Of a stretch of DNA of 64,000 nucleotides, positions 33,531 through 42,687 are shown one piece after another; position 1 is the stretch's first letter; every line of letters starts with the position of its first letter. The DNA comes from Spirochaetaceae bacterium. GTDB lineage: Bacteria; Spirochaetota; Spirochaetia; B11-G9. Position numbers and translations under genes: made by a program. The stretch spans positions 1 through 64,000 of the forward strand of contig WGCU01000038.1 in NCBI GenBank assembly GCA_015493635.1, given 5' to 3'. Below the pieces are notes generated by a model. The model searched no databases. It was not told the origin of the DNA and worked only from the letters and a program-made list of their open reading frames with translations.

Positions 33531-34781
33531 ATGACATCCGGACAAATATTTATACTTTTTATAACGTTCTTTGTACTTCAGTTTTGTGTTACGATAGTTC
33601 TTATTCTTCTTAATATGCATGAAGTGAAAAAGAATATCAGTGCTGTTCCGGATGATTTTAAATCGTTTATCACTCCTGAAACGTACCGCACCTCCGCCCG
33701 TTATACCCTGGATAAAAGCAAATACACGCTGGTTTCCGAGACTCTGCATGCGCTTCTTCTCTTCTGCCTTGTTGTGACTGGTTCGTTTGGAAGAATTGAC
33801 AACTACATCTATACACTGCATCTTCCTTTCTATGGCGGTGGTATACTCTTTGTTGGTGTCATTATTCTTTTTTTCTACTTTCTCGATCTTCCGCTACAAA
33901 TCTACAGCCAGTTTATCCTTGAAAACAGATATGGTTTCAATAAAATGACACCGGTGCTTTTTATTAAAGATCAGCTTAAAAGTATTGTTATCTCAGGGGT
34001 TCTGTTGGCCGCTGTCTTGCTGGCTCTTTTTTTCTTTATGGATTCAGCCGGATATCTGTGGTGGATCATTGCAGCGGGGGCGCTTATCATATTTCAGCTG
34101 CTTTTGACCGTTCTGTATCCTCTTGTTATTGCTCCTCTTTTTAATACCTTTACTCCGTTGGAGGAGGGGGAACTAAAAACTACTTTGGAGTTACTTGCTT
34201 CTGAGAATGATTTTAAAACAAAGGGTATCTTTGTTGTAGATGGGAGTAAACGCAGCTCTCATTCAAATGCCTACTTTACAGGATTCGGGCGGGCTAGAAG
34301 GATTGTCCTGTTTGACACGCTTATTTCACGTTTATCGCCCCGTCAGCTTGCCAGTGTCCTTGCTCACGAAATAGGACATGCAAAAAAACACCATCTTGTA
34401 AGAGGATTTTTCCTGTCATCTTTTCTTATCTTTACGGTTTTTTTTATTATCAATCTATTGCTTCCGTATCTTTCACTCTATCAAGCCTTCGGATTCAACA
34501 GGATTTCTTATGAGGGAATACTTGTCATCCTTGCTTTTTGTTCCGGCCCCTTTACCTTTTTTCTTACCCCGCTCTTTACCATGTGGTCCCGCAGACATGA
34601 ATACGAGGCGGATGCCTATGCCGTCAAGGCCACGGGTAATAAACAGGATCTTAAAGAAGGGCTTATCATTCTTGCGAAAGAGAATCTTTCCAATCTTACC
34701 CCGCATCCGCTGTACAGTTTTTTTCATTATTCCCATCCTGCTTTGGCGGAAAGACTGAAAGCGATTGAGGCCGTTCAGTGA
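33531..34781 (+). CDS. M48-family (Ste24-like) membrane zinc metalloprotease
   Basis: A 416-residue protein with several N-terminal membrane helices, like CAAX prenyl protease 1. The zinc site is LAHEIGHAKKHH (HExxH, about residue 283), with the third ligand in HEYEADAYA (about 360). The segment DGSKRSSHSNAYFTGFG is typical of the family. No clear ribosome site precedes the ATG; a 10-base direct repeat (CTGTAATCAG at 33508 and 33519) does. Bacterial members take part in membrane protein quality control. It overlaps the GGDEF gene by GTGA. Confidence 0.92.
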   Translation: MTSGQIFILFITFFVLQFCVTIVLILLNMHEVKKNISAVPDDFKSFITPETYRTSARYTLDKSKYTLVSETLHALLLFCLVVTGSFGRIDNYIYTLHLPFYGGGILFVGVIILFFYFLDLPLQIYSQFILENRYGFNKMTPVLFIKDQLKSIVISGVLLAAVLLALFFFMDSAGYLWWIIAAGALIIFQLLLTVLYPLVIAPLFNTFTPLEEGELKTTLELLASENDFKTKGIFVVDGSKRSSHSNAYFTGFGRARRIVLFDTLISRLSPRQLASVLAHEIGHAKKHHLVRGFFLSSFLIFTVFFIINLLLPYLSLYQAFGFNRISYEGILVILAFCSGPFTFFLTPLFTMWSRRHEYEADAYAVKATGNKQDLKEGLIILAKENLSNLTPHPLYSFFHYSHPALAERLKAIEAVQ

Positions 34782-35899
34782 AAATAAGAAAACTCTTCCG
34801 TTTAAAGAATATTTATCCGTATTTGAGTAATGAAAGTGCTTACTTATACGGGCAAATTCAAGGTACTTATATTGGACTCCTTTTGGTGAGTATTACCTGG
34901 TTTATCTATTTTATGTCCTATCTACTGATAGGAGATAGATTTTTAATGTATATAAGCGGTGTTAATATTTTATTTTTTTGTCTGCTTTTTATATATTTTA
35001 TGAGAGAACCGGTACAGCGGAAAGTAATTGCGGCAAATGCTATGCTTGCTTTTTTATTTCTAAATGCATATCCTATTTCCTTTTTAACGGGAGGTTTGAA
35101 TTCCTCAACGGTAATATGGATTGCCCTGTTCCCTGCTATTATGGTTTTGATGAATGGTATCAAGAACGCAGTAGTATGGTTTGTTCTTACAGTAATTTTA
35201 TTTATTTCATTGCTTCTCTTCAAAAGTACAGGGATTATTAAAGCTCTTGTCAGCAGAGGGACAGAAACTGATAGATTTCTTGATATAATCATGATGACCT
35301 TTACAACAACATTTATTATCAGTTCTATTGAAATATCCAGAAAAAAGACAATTCAAAAGCTTGAAAACGTTCAAGAGGAACTACGGGTATTAGCAACAAC
35401 TGATCCGCTAACTGGCCTGTTAAACAGAAGATTTTTTATCGAGCTTGCTGAAGCTGAAATTAAAAGATCGGTGCGGTACAAAAACCCTCTTTCTATTTTG
35501 ATGATTGATATTGATCATTTTAAAGCCGTAAATGACAACTATGGTCATAAAGCGGGAGATCTTGCGCTTATGGAGCTATCTTCAATTTTAAAGTCTTCTC
35601 TCAGAGACATAGATCTTGTCGGCAGATACGGGGGAGAGGAATTTATTATACTTTTACCTGAATCTGATAAACGGAACTCCTTGTTAGTTGCAGAACGGAT
35701 ACGAAAAAAAATAGAGAATACAGAGATTAATATAAAAAATAGTGAAATACTACATCAAACGGTGAGTATTGGAATGGCAGAATCAAATCCAAAACAACAG
35801 TATACTCTTGATACATTAACCCTTCAGGCGGATAAGGCTCTTTATTGTTCAAAAAATACCGGGAGAAATAAATCCACAGCATGGAAGGAAGTACTATAA
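34778..35899 (+). CDS. Membrane diguanylate cyclase (GGDEF)
   Basis: A 373-residue protein. About six membrane helices (roughly 30-185) form an uncharacterised sensor, then a GGDEF domain begins at LATTDPLTGLLNRR (about 208). The active site reads GRYGGEEF and the product-inhibition site RDID lies five residues before it, so c-di-GMP synthesis with feedback control is expected. The gene is noticeably richer in A and T than its neighbours. The start is GTG, coupled to the protease stop. Confidence 0.93.
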   Translation: MKIRKLFRLKNIYPYLSNESAYLYGQIQGTYIGLLLVSITWFIYFMSYLLIGDRFLMYISGVNILFFCLLFIYFMREPVQRKVIAANAMLAFLFLNAYPISFLTGGLNSSTVIWIALFPAIMVLMNGIKNAVVWFVLTVILFISLLLFKSTGIIKALVSRGTETDRFLDIIMMTFTTTFIISSIEISRKKTIQKLENVQEELRVLATTDPLTGLLNRRFFIELAEAEIKRSVRYKNPLSILMIDIDHFKAVNDNYGHKAGDLALMELSSILKSSLRDIDLVGRYGGEEFIILLPESDKRNSLLVAERIRKKIENTEINIKNSEILHQTVSIGMAESNPKQQYTLDTLTLQADKALYCSKNTGRNKSTAWKEVL

Positions 35900-35902
35900 A
35901 GT

Positions 35903-37387
35903 TCAGTTATTCAGTTCTTCTGTAAGTTCCATGTAGCGGATGAGAGGCCGGTTGTTTTTTGCGAGAGCGATTGTCCTGTTATGAATTGCGACCGGGATGG
36001 GGACAACGTATTTTATCATGCCATGGACAATGCCAAGGGAAAGAATCATGGAATCTTCTCCGTAGCGCATCCCCCCCATCCCCGGAAAGATAAAGTTTCC
36101 CAGTGAATAGGCTATAAGCTTGCTTTTCCGAGCTTCAAGACCCTGCAGAACATGAGGATGACTGCCCAGGATGAGATCCGCCCCCATGTCTATGTATTTT
36201 CTGTAAAGTTCCTCCTGATATTTTACCGGTCTGGAATGCCACTCTCTTCCTCCATGTATGAATATAATGTCAAAGGTATTTTTTGAAACCATGTTCTTCA
36301 CAGCCGCATCCGCTGCCGGACCTGCGAAGAGAATTCCCGGCCGTGAAGGGGTAACAGAAGCCTGGGTTTTACCGTCAAACCCGTTGTTTTCCCGTGGAAA
36401 GGCTCCTATGGAAAGAACCCGGATCGTTAGTCCTTTTATGGTAGTTTCCCAGTATTTTTGAGCCTCTTTTACGGTTAAACCGGCACCGGAAGTTGCGATG
36501 GATGATTTTTTCAGATAGGTAAGGGAGTCGATGAAACCGGCCTTACCATAATCGTAGATATGATTGTTTGTCTGGGAAAGGTAATCAAACCCTGCCTGAT
36601 GGAGAAAAGGGAGCACTCCCGGATTGAATTTAAAATTGTAGGATTTAGGAGTTTTTACGCTTCTCCGGGTAATACTCCCCTCAAGGTTCCCCAGAAGCAG
36701 ATCCTGTTTCCGGAGGACAGGAAGTGTATTGGTGAAAATGGTGGTAAGACCGTTTTTTGAACCCATCAGTATGTTTTCAACTCCCCTCTGTACCATAAGA
36801 TCACCAACTCCCGCTATCCAGATAATTTCAGGTTTTATGTTTATAGAGTCCGCGGAATGACGTGTTATTTTCTTTATCCACGCAACAAGCTGTTCCTCTG
36901 TTGAACCTGCCGGCTGAGAGAGCGATAGGGTAGTGGTTTTTATCTCCGGATACTCAGTATTATCGGGATAGATTCCGTTTATCGAGAGAGCTTTCATAGG
37001 CAGATGAATTTGATTGAGGGGCACAAGATGGGGGAGTGCTTTTTTATCGGCTTTTTCATTAATATCCGTATTCCACAGTTCCGCTTCAGGAGCATACCAT
37101 TCCCTGCTGATAATACTGCTGTATATGGTAAAATTCTTCGAAGACTGTACCGGGGGAGTATTTTGAATACGTGAGAAAGAGCTTTTTAGTTCAATATTGT
37201 ATCTGTTCCCTGTTTGTGTGCCTTCCTCCACTATGATATTCTCCGGCAGCGGAAAGTGTGCAATGAGAGAAGCCCATTCTTTTTCAGTTCCCGGTTGAAG
37301 TTTCAAAGCCACGTGCAGGGGTTCTGCCGGGCAGCCGGTAATAAAAAGAACTATTCCTGCCAGAATGAGCGACAGTTGTTTTGTCAT
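35903..37387 (-). CDS. CapA-family poly-gamma-glutamate/capsule-type lipoprotein
   Basis: A 494-residue protein with a lipoprotein signal (LFITGC, Cys19). It has an extra N-terminal domain of about 170 residues followed by the CapA metallophosphatase-like domain: IAGVGDLM (about 190), LLLGNLEGSI, SQTNNHIYDYG, FIHGGREWHSRP and ILGSHPHVLQG. CapA proteins belong to the calcineurin-like fold and are tied to polyglutamate or capsule assembly; many homologues have no known substrate. It lies 3 bases after the YihY-like gene. Confidence 0.88.
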   Translation of the reverse strand: MTKQLSLILAGIVLFITGCPAEPLHVALKLQPGTEKEWASLIAHFPLPENIIVEEGTQTGNRYNIELKSSFSRIQNTPPVQSSKNFTIYSSIISREWYAPEAELWNTDINEKADKKALPHLVPLNQIHLPMKALSINGIYPDNTEYPEIKTTTLSLSQPAGSTEEQLVAWIKKITRHSADSINIKPEIIWIAGVGDLMVQRGVENILMGSKNGLTTIFTNTLPVLRKQDLLLGNLEGSITRRSVKTPKSYNFKFNPGVLPFLHQAGFDYLSQTNNHIYDYGKAGFIDSLTYLKKSSIATSGAGLTVKEAQKYWETTIKGLTIRVLSIGAFPRENNGFDGKTQASVTPSRPGILFAGPAADAAVKNMVSKNTFDIIFIHGGREWHSRPVKYQEELYRKYIDMGADLILGSHPHVLQGLEARKSKLIAYSLGNFIFPGMGGMRYGEDSMILSLGIVHGMIKYVVPIPVAIHNRTIALAKNNRPLIRYMELTEELNN

Positions 37388-37390
37388 GTG

Positions 37391-38578
37391 TTACCTCTGT
37401 ACAAGATCGTTGATGGTGATCTTTTCTATGGAAGTATATCCTGCGGCAAGAAACATTTCTACTATTTCCGCAGGTTGTTCGGCAGTTCCTATGAGAGCTT
37501 CCAAAACTGTTTTTGCGGATACAGTATGAAAATCTTTCAGGGGAAGAATCCGCTTTTTATCAGGAGACATGTAGAGAATCCCTTTATTCGTAAACTTGCC
37601 AAGATAATCAAGGCATTGATTTACGGAAAGAGCATTTACGTAAGCAAGTTTTGCGAGGGAGAACGGACTTTTCCCCCGGTTAAAATTCTCTCCTATTGAA
37701 GTAATGAGAGCGATACCCTTAAGGATCTGATTGATGGGTGTATCCCTTACTTCTGCGGCTTTTAGACTTCCTCGTTTTACGTACTGGTGGACATAGGTAA
37801 TTTCAAGAGATCCCAGCATGATAATCCAAATTATGTACAGCCAGAGCAGGAATATGGGGATAGCTGCCAGAGATCCGTAAATAATAGACATTTTCATAAC
37901 GTAGTTTGTCCCGTTAACAAAGATCCAGCGGGACAAATCCCACAGTACGGTACCGCAGAACGCTCCTGTAAGAGCGCTTTTCATATTAACTTTTCCCGCC
38001 GGAATTGCAGAAATCATCAACAAAAAGGTGATAAAGATAAAGAGAGAAGGGAGCAGCTGTATAAACCAGCCTACAATAAAAAGCCCCTTTGGAAATTTGA
38101 GAAGTGCAGCGTGGAGGGGACTTGTTATTGCGAAGCTTGCACCGATAAAAAGCGTGCCGAAAACAATGACCGATGAGTATGATGTAAACTTTGCAATGAA
38201 GTTTCTCCGGTTACTGCTTCCCCATACGGCATTAAAGGTTTCACTGATGCTGTCAAGAAGGAGGATGGATGTAAAGGCAAAAATGAGCAGCCCCGCAATT
38301 CCAAGTGCTTTGGAATTTGCAATAAAAGTATTTAAATAGCGGAGAAACTCATCATGCATAGTGGGGATGAGCATCTGAACAATGAAATTCTGTATATGGA
38401 TTTTTACCGGCTCAAAAGCACCGAAAGCCGTAAAAAGGGCAAAAATCAAACCGGAAAGAGGCACAATTGCAAGGAGTGTTGAATATGACAGGCTGGATGC
38501 CCTTAAAAGACATCTGTCCCGGGTAAACTCTTTTCCCACGAGAAAAGTAAATGTCAGCAGGTTTTTCCCTTTTTTCAT
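37391..38578 (-). CDS. YihY/BrkB-family inner-membrane protein
   Basis: A 395-residue protein with about six membrane helices in the first 280 residues, matching the YihY/BrkB family: DRCLLRASSLSYSTLLAIVPL and IPIFLLWLYIIWIIMLG. The C-terminal 100 residues are soluble. Older databases call this family ribonuclease BN; that name is wrong and should not be used. Function is unknown; a role in envelope integrity or lipid transport is proposed for relatives. It is divergent from murC and cotranscribed with the CapA-like gene. Confidence 0.88.
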   Translation of the reverse strand: MKKGKNLLTFTFLVGKEFTRDRCLLRASSLSYSTLLAIVPLSGLIFALFTAFGAFEPVKIHIQNFIVQMLIPTMHDEFLRYLNTFIANSKALGIAGLLIFAFTSILLLDSISETFNAVWGSSNRRNFIAKFTSYSSVIVFGTLFIGASFAITSPLHAALLKFPKGLFIVGWFIQLLPSLFIFITFLLMISAIPAGKVNMKSALTGAFCGTVLWDLSRWIFVNGTNYVMKMSIIYGSLAAIPIFLLWLYIIWIIMLGSLEITYVHQYVKRGSLKAAEVRDTPINQILKGIALITSIGENFNRGKSPFSLAKLAYVNALSVNQCLDYLGKFTNKGILYMSPDKKRILPLKDFHTVSAKTVLEALIGTAEQPAEIVEMFLAAGYTSIEKITINDLVQR

Positions 38579-38630
38579 TTCTTTACAAGCATGGAGAAAA
38601 AATCTTTATTTTGCAAGAGGGTATTAATCA

Positions 38631-38659
38631 TTGAACAATTATTTTTTTGCAGGTACTAT
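38631..38659 (+). promoter_or_regulatory. Promoter of the murC operon (leaderless geometry)
   Basis: TTGAAC (38631-38636), a 17-base spacer and TACTAT (38654-38659). Six bases (TCACCA) separate the -10 from the ATG at 38666, so transcription should start on or next to the start codon. Confidence 0.55.
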
Positions 38660-38665
38660 TCACCA

Positions 38666-40114
38666 ATGACAGAACTGGATTTTCCTTCTGATTTTTCGGG
38701 AGTTACTATTTTTTTTGTCGGTATAAAGGGTACCGGTATGGCGGCACTTGCTGAACTGCTGTTCCGTAAAAGCGCTGTTATTTCAGGTTCCGATGTCTCT
38801 GAAGTGTTTTATACCGATGAGATTCTCAGCAGGCTGGGAATCCCCGTTATTGAAAGTTTTGATGCTGTCTTACTGCCTTCCGGGACCCGGCTTGTTATTT
38901 ATTCAGCAGCATATCAAAAAAATACAAATCCCCAGCTTATCGAGGCAGCCAAACGGAAGATCCCCCTCATTGAATATACTGAGGCTCTCGGACTGCTTTC
39001 GAAAAATATGAACTCCTGCGGAATCGCAGGAGTTCATGGGAAAACGACAACAACAGCATTGGCAGGAACGCTGCTGCAGAAATTGAAACTTCCGGTATCC
39101 GTTCTCGTAGGATCGGGGGTATCAAACTTCGGAGGCAGCTCTGTCCTTGTTTTGGGTAATACCTATTTTGTTGCAGAAACCTGTGAGTACCGGAGGCATT
39201 TTCTGCACTTTAATCCTGATGTTGTTGTTATAACGAGTATTGAACCGGATCATCTCGACTATTTCAAAGATATGAAAGATATTGTAAGCGCTTTTGTATC
39301 CTATGGTTTAAAACTGCCTGAAGGGGGGCGTCTTATCTATTGTGCCGATGACCCGGGAGCGGCCGGTGCCGTTAGGATAATTCAGGAACAACGTTCCGAC
39401 ATCAAATGTATCGGGTATGGGAAAAAAGCAGAAGGAAGGTTTAAACTTCTTTCATACGAAAGTTCATCCGGCCGTACAAACTTTACTCTGAAAGGATTTT
39501 CCGGTACCTTTTCCTTACGGATTCCCGGATATCACATCATCCTTGATGCTCTGGCGGCTCTTGCTGTTTCTCTGTCAATTATTGAGGAAGAGGGGAATCC
39601 GGTAACTCCCCGGCAGCTGCAGCTTCTTGCAGATGCCATGGAAGAGTTTACAGGGTGTAAAAGGCGATCGGAAATAATCGGTGAGTGGAACAATATCCTT
39701 ATCATGGATGATTACGGACATCATCCAACTGAAATAAAAACAACCCTTGAAGGGCTCCGTGCATTTTATCCCGGCCGGAGACTTATTGTTGATTTTATGT
39801 CCCACACCTATTCACGGACGGAAGCTCTCCTTGATGATTTCGCAGGAGCTTTCGGAGCAGCTGATATGGTTATCCTTCATAAAATATACGCTTCAGCCCG
39901 GGAAGAAAAGGGAACCATTTCAGGGAAAACCCTGTTTGAAAGGATGAAAGAAAAACATCCCCGGGTATTTTATTTTGAAGAGGTTCTTGATGCTCTGCCG
40001 TTCTGTAAGGAACAATTGAAATCCGGGGATCTCTTTATTACCCTTGGGGCAGGAGATAACTGGATTCTCGGCAGAGAAGTAGCATCATTTTTAAAAGAAG
40101 GAACAGTACAATGA
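38666..40114 (+). CDS. murC: UDP-N-acetylmuramate--L-alanine ligase
   Basis: A 482-residue cytoplasmic ligase that adds L-alanine to UDP-MurNAc in peptidoglycan synthesis. It shows GIKGTGM (19-25) for nucleotide-sugar binding, ATP loop GVHGKTTTT (122-130; Val where Thr is usual), EPDHLDYF and DDYGHHPTEI. The start at 38666 begins MTELDF; an in-frame upstream ATG at 38591 would add 25 unconserved residues covering the promoter. There is no Shine-Dalgarno sequence. It overlaps yicC by ATGA. Mpl is an alternative, but the length and DYGHHP context favour MurC. Confidence 0.92.
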   Translation: MTELDFPSDFSGVTIFFVGIKGTGMAALAELLFRKSAVISGSDVSEVFYTDEILSRLGIPVIESFDAVLLPSGTRLVIYSAAYQKNTNPQLIEAAKRKIPLIEYTEALGLLSKNMNSCGIAGVHGKTTTTALAGTLLQKLKLPVSVLVGSGVSNFGGSSVLVLGNTYFVAETCEYRRHFLHFNPDVVVITSIEPDHLDYFKDMKDIVSAFVSYGLKLPEGGRLIYCADDPGAAGAVRIIQEQRSDIKCIGYGKKAEGRFKLLSYESSSGRTNFTLKGFSGTFSLRIPGYHIILDALAALAVSLSIIEEEGNPVTPRQLQLLADAMEEFTGCKRRSEIIGEWNNILIMDDYGHHPTEIKTTLEGLRAFYPGRRLIVDFMSHTYSRTEALLDDFAGAFGAADMVILHKIYASAREEKGTISGKTLFERMKEKHPRVFYFEEVLDALPFCKEQLKSGDLFITLGAGDNWILGREVASFLKEGTVQ

Positions 40115-40977
40115 AAAGTATGACCGGCTATGGTATCAGTGAATTTCAGAATGAAGTAATTCGCGTTGTAACAGAGATAAAATCGTACAACAACAAGTAT
40201 CTTGATTTGAGTCTTAACCTTCCCCCTTTTCTGGGACCCCTGGATCAGCAGCTAAGGAAACTACTTAAAAACCGTGTGAGAAGGGGACGGGTGGAACTTA
40301 CTTTCAGAATAAAGGAACTGGAGGAAGATCTGGAGGTTGTTGTTGATAAAGGAGCTGTAAAAGCATATACCACCGCTCTTGCTTCTATTGCAAAAGCAGC
40401 GGGTATTAATGAGTCCCCCCATATCTCCCATTTTTTAAAACTCGAAGGAGTCATGAATACCATAAAAAACAGAGATATTGATCAATATAAGAAAATACTT
40501 TTTGCTGAATTGGAAACGGTGCTTACAGAATACGACAACGGGAGGAAGGTGGAAGGGGAGGAGACTCTTAAAGACATACTTTCCAACATGCAGATCCTTC
40601 AGTCTTCCCTGGATATAATCAAACTCCATGAGGGTAAGCTTGAAGATGTCCTGCAGAATAATATACGGATCCGTTTTAAGGAGATGATCCATGAAGAACT
40701 TGATGAGAACAGACTCCTGTCTGAAACAGCTCTGCTTCTTATGAAATACGGTATAGCGGAAGAGATCAGCAGGCTTGAGGGGCATTTTAAACAGTTCCAC
40801 CGGATAACTGCAGAAGACGGCCCAGTTGGTAAAAAACTTGATTTTCTCTGTCAGGAGATAAACAGGGAGATAAATACTATTGGTTCAAAAAATGTTCTTA
40901 TAGAGATAAGCAGGGCTGTTGTCGATGCGAAAGATTCACTGGAAAAAATAAGGGAGCAGCTTCGTAATGTCGAATAA
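40111..40977 (+). CDS. yicC: YicC-family endoribonuclease-like protein
   Basis: A 288-residue protein of the YicC family: MKSMTGYG at the start, EIKSYNNKYLDLSLNLP, and the C-terminal HFKQFHRI...GKKLDFLCQEINREINTIGSK. Relatives have endoribonuclease activity on small RNAs, and the gene usually sits with a nucleotide kinase and rpoZ, as here. It overlaps murC by ATGA and the CMP kinase gene by 11 bases. Confidence 0.93.
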   Translation: MKSMTGYGISEFQNEVIRVVTEIKSYNNKYLDLSLNLPPFLGPLDQQLRKLLKNRVRRGRVELTFRIKELEEDLEVVVDKGAVKAYTTALASIAKAAGINESPHISHFLKLEGVMNTIKNRDIDQYKKILFAELETVLTEYDNGRKVEGEETLKDILSNMQILQSSLDIIKLHEGKLEDVLQNNIRIRFKEMIHEELDENRLLSETALLLMKYGIAEEISRLEGHFKQFHRITAEDGPVGKKLDFLCQEINREINTIGSKNVLIEISRAVVDAKDSLEKIREQLRNVE

Positions 40978-41503
40978 TCTAAAAATTGCGATATCAGGGA
41001 AAAGCGGGTGCGGGAATTCAACAGTCAGCAGGATGACAGCTGAAAGACTTGGCCTGACTGTTATAAACTACACTTTCAGAAATATGGCTGAAGAAAGGGG
41101 AGTAACCTTTTCCGCGCTCCGGGAAATGGCGGAGCAAGATGATACTCTTGACAGGGAGCTTGACAGGAAGCAGGTAGAACGTGCAAAGGAAGGGAACTGT
41201 GTCCTCGGATCACGTCTGGCTGTCTGGATGCTTAAGGATGCCGATCTGAAGGTTTTTCTTACTGCGTCACTAGCGGTACGGGCGGAGCGTATTGCGAAAA
41301 GAGAGAAACGGGACTTCAAAGAAGTTTTACAGGAAACGGAAGAACGGGATAAACTGGACCATGACCGTTATTTACGTATCTATGGTATAGATAATGATGA
41401 CCTTTCATCGGTTGATCTTATTATTGATACAGATGTCAACAATCAGCAGGAGACAACAGATCTCATTGTAAAGGCTGTTGAATCTTTACAAAAGAACCGA
41501 TAG
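40967..41503 (+). CDS. cmk: Cytidylate kinase, archaeal/spirochaete type
   Basis: A 178-residue P-loop kinase with ISGKSGCGNSTVSR (8-21), where GNS replaces the usual GKS/T pattern, as in archaeal-type CMP kinases. Further features are SRLAVWML, an Arg-rich lid (RAERIAKREKRDF) and DHDRYLRIYGID. It phosphorylates CMP or dCMP to the diphosphate. It is shorter than E. coli Cmk (227 residues). It takes the place that gmk occupies beside yicC in many bacteria. Confidence 0.88.
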   Translation: MSNNLKIAISGKSGCGNSTVSRMTAERLGLTVINYTFRNMAEERGVTFSALREMAEQDDTLDRELDRKQVERAKEGNCVLGSRLAVWMLKDADLKVFLTASLAVRAERIAKREKRDFKEVLQETEERDKLDHDRYLRIYGIDNDDLSSVDLIIDTDVNNQQETTDLIVKAVESLQKNR

Positions 41504-41513
41504 TCTGTATACT
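41485..41513 (+). promoter_or_regulatory. Internal promoter before rpoZ
   Basis: TTTACA (41485-41490), a 17-base spacer and TATACT (41508-41513) at the end of cmk, giving rpoZ-miaA their own transcript in addition to readthrough from murC. A GGAG ribosome site follows. Confidence 0.65.
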
Positions 41514-41541
41514 CTGTGATAACAGGAAAACAGGAGAATAT

Positions 41542-41736
41542 ATGGGAATCCCACTAAAACCACTTATAGCTAAAGATTCAAATGCGTATGAGATGACATG
41601 TGCGGTTATTAAACGGGCAGAGCTTCTTACCCTTTCCGGTGAGAGTGAAGAACTAGCTGAGCACGGAGAAAAAGTTGTGTCCAGGGCAATTGAAGATATT
41701 CTCACCAAAAAAATTGAGTACGAGATCGAAGATTAA
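41542..41736 (+). CDS. rpoZ: RNA polymerase omega subunit, divergent
   Basis: A 64-residue protein with NAYEMTCAVIKRAELL followed by EHGEKVVSRAIEDILTKKIEYEIED, matching the omega pattern (N-x-[FY]-E...A..RA..L, then KxV..A..[ED]I) in the short form seen in spirochaetes. Synteny with yicC, a nucleotide kinase and miaA supports it. It stabilises and helps assemble the beta' subunit. GGAG ribosome site. Its end overlaps the likely miaA start. Confidence 0.78.
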   Translation: MGIPLKPLIAKDSNAYEMTCAVIKRAELLTLSGESEELAEHGEKVVSRAIEDILTKKIEYEIED

Positions 41737-42649
41737 GTTTCCGGTTATCCTTCTTTTCGGTCCCACCGGGGTTGGAAAGACAGATCTTATTTTTTCATTA
41801 TTTAAAGACAGTTTTGAAATCATCAATGCAGACTCGATGCAGGTTTATCAGGGGCTCGATATCGGGTCCGCAAAACCCTCCCCCTCGTTCCGTTCGCTTA
41901 TTCCCCATCACCTTTTTGATATCAGGACTCCTGACTGCCAGTTTAATGCCGGTGATTTTGTAACCCTGGCTGATAAACATGTTAAAGAGACAGCATCGAG
42001 AGGTAATATACCGGTAATTTCAGGAGGAACAGCGTTCTATTTCCGTAACTATCTTTTCGGTCTGCCTGAGAGCCCGAGGGTTAATGCAGAGGTTCGGAAA
42101 GATCTGCAGCGTGACCTGCATCAGAAAGGGCTCGCTCTGCTTTATGAGGAATTAAAACGTACTGATCCACTGCGGGCAGGACAGATAAATTCACGGGACA
42201 GCTACCGTATTTTGAGAGCTCTTGAAGTGTTCCGTTCCACAGGGATATCTCTTTCTTCTTATACGGTCCCTGCAGCAGTCAGGTCTGACATTCAGCCGCT
42301 TGTTATAGGGCTGCAGAGAGACCGTAAAGAGTTATACACACGTATTAACAAACGGGTGGATATCATGTTCCGTGATGGACTTGTCGAAGAAGTGAAGCAT
42401 CTTATTGCTGAAGGGTATTCTCAGGCAGATCCGGGAATGCGGGGGATAGGTTATAAAGAGTTTTTTCTTCAAAGGAGAACAGGAGAACTTACCCGTACCG
42501 GTGTTTCTGCTTTAATAAAACAGAATAGCCGCAGGTATGCTAAGCGGCAGATGACGTTCTTTAAAAAGATGCCAGGTGTTCTTTGGTTTCACCCTGATGA
42601 GAGAAAAAAGATAAAAGAAGTTGTTGAACGTTTTCTCATCCATACATAA
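41717..42649 (+). CDS. miaA: tRNA dimethylallyltransferase
   Basis: The start is taken as the TTG at 41717, overlapping rpoZ by 20 bases and giving 310 residues, normal for the family. TTG codons at 41675 and 41690 are alternatives, and no start has a good ribosome site. The enzyme transfers dimethylallyl to A37 of tRNAs reading codons that start with U. Motifs are P-loop LLFGPTGVGKT, NADSMQVYQGLDIGSAKP, PHHLFDI, ISGGTAFY and GYKEF. A conserved RRYAKRQMTFFKK block near the C-terminus fits. Confidence 0.92.
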   Translation, partial: STRSKIKFPVILLFGPTGVGKTDLIFSLFKDSFEIINADSMQVYQGLDIGSAKPSPSFRSLIPHHLFDIRTPDCQFNAGDFVTLADKHVKETASRGNIPVISGGTAFYFRNYLFGLPESPRVNAEVRKDLQRDLHQKGLALLYEELKRTDPLRAGQINSRDSYRILRALEVFRSTGISLSSYTVPAAVRSDIQPLVIGLQRDRKELYTRINKRVDIMFRDGLVEEVKHLIAEGYSQADPGMRGIGYKEFFLQRRTGELTRTGVSALIKQNSRRYAKRQMTFFKKMPGVLWFHPDERKKIKEVVERFLIHT

Positions 42650-42652
42650 AGA

Positions 42653-42681
42653 GTGACACATAACCCTTTATACGGTATACT
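42653..42681 (+). promoter_or_regulatory. Promoter of the FecR-domain gene (leaderless geometry)
   Basis: GTGACA (42653-42658), a 17-base spacer and TATACT (42676-42681), with six bases (CAAGGT) between the -10 and the ATG at 42688. Confidence 0.65.
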
Positions 42682-42687
42682 CAAGGT

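Noticed and set aside
37391-38578. Annotation of the YihY-like protein as ribonuclease BN
   Set aside because: The family is an integral membrane protein without nuclease motifs; true RNase BN belongs to the metallo-beta-lactamase fold.
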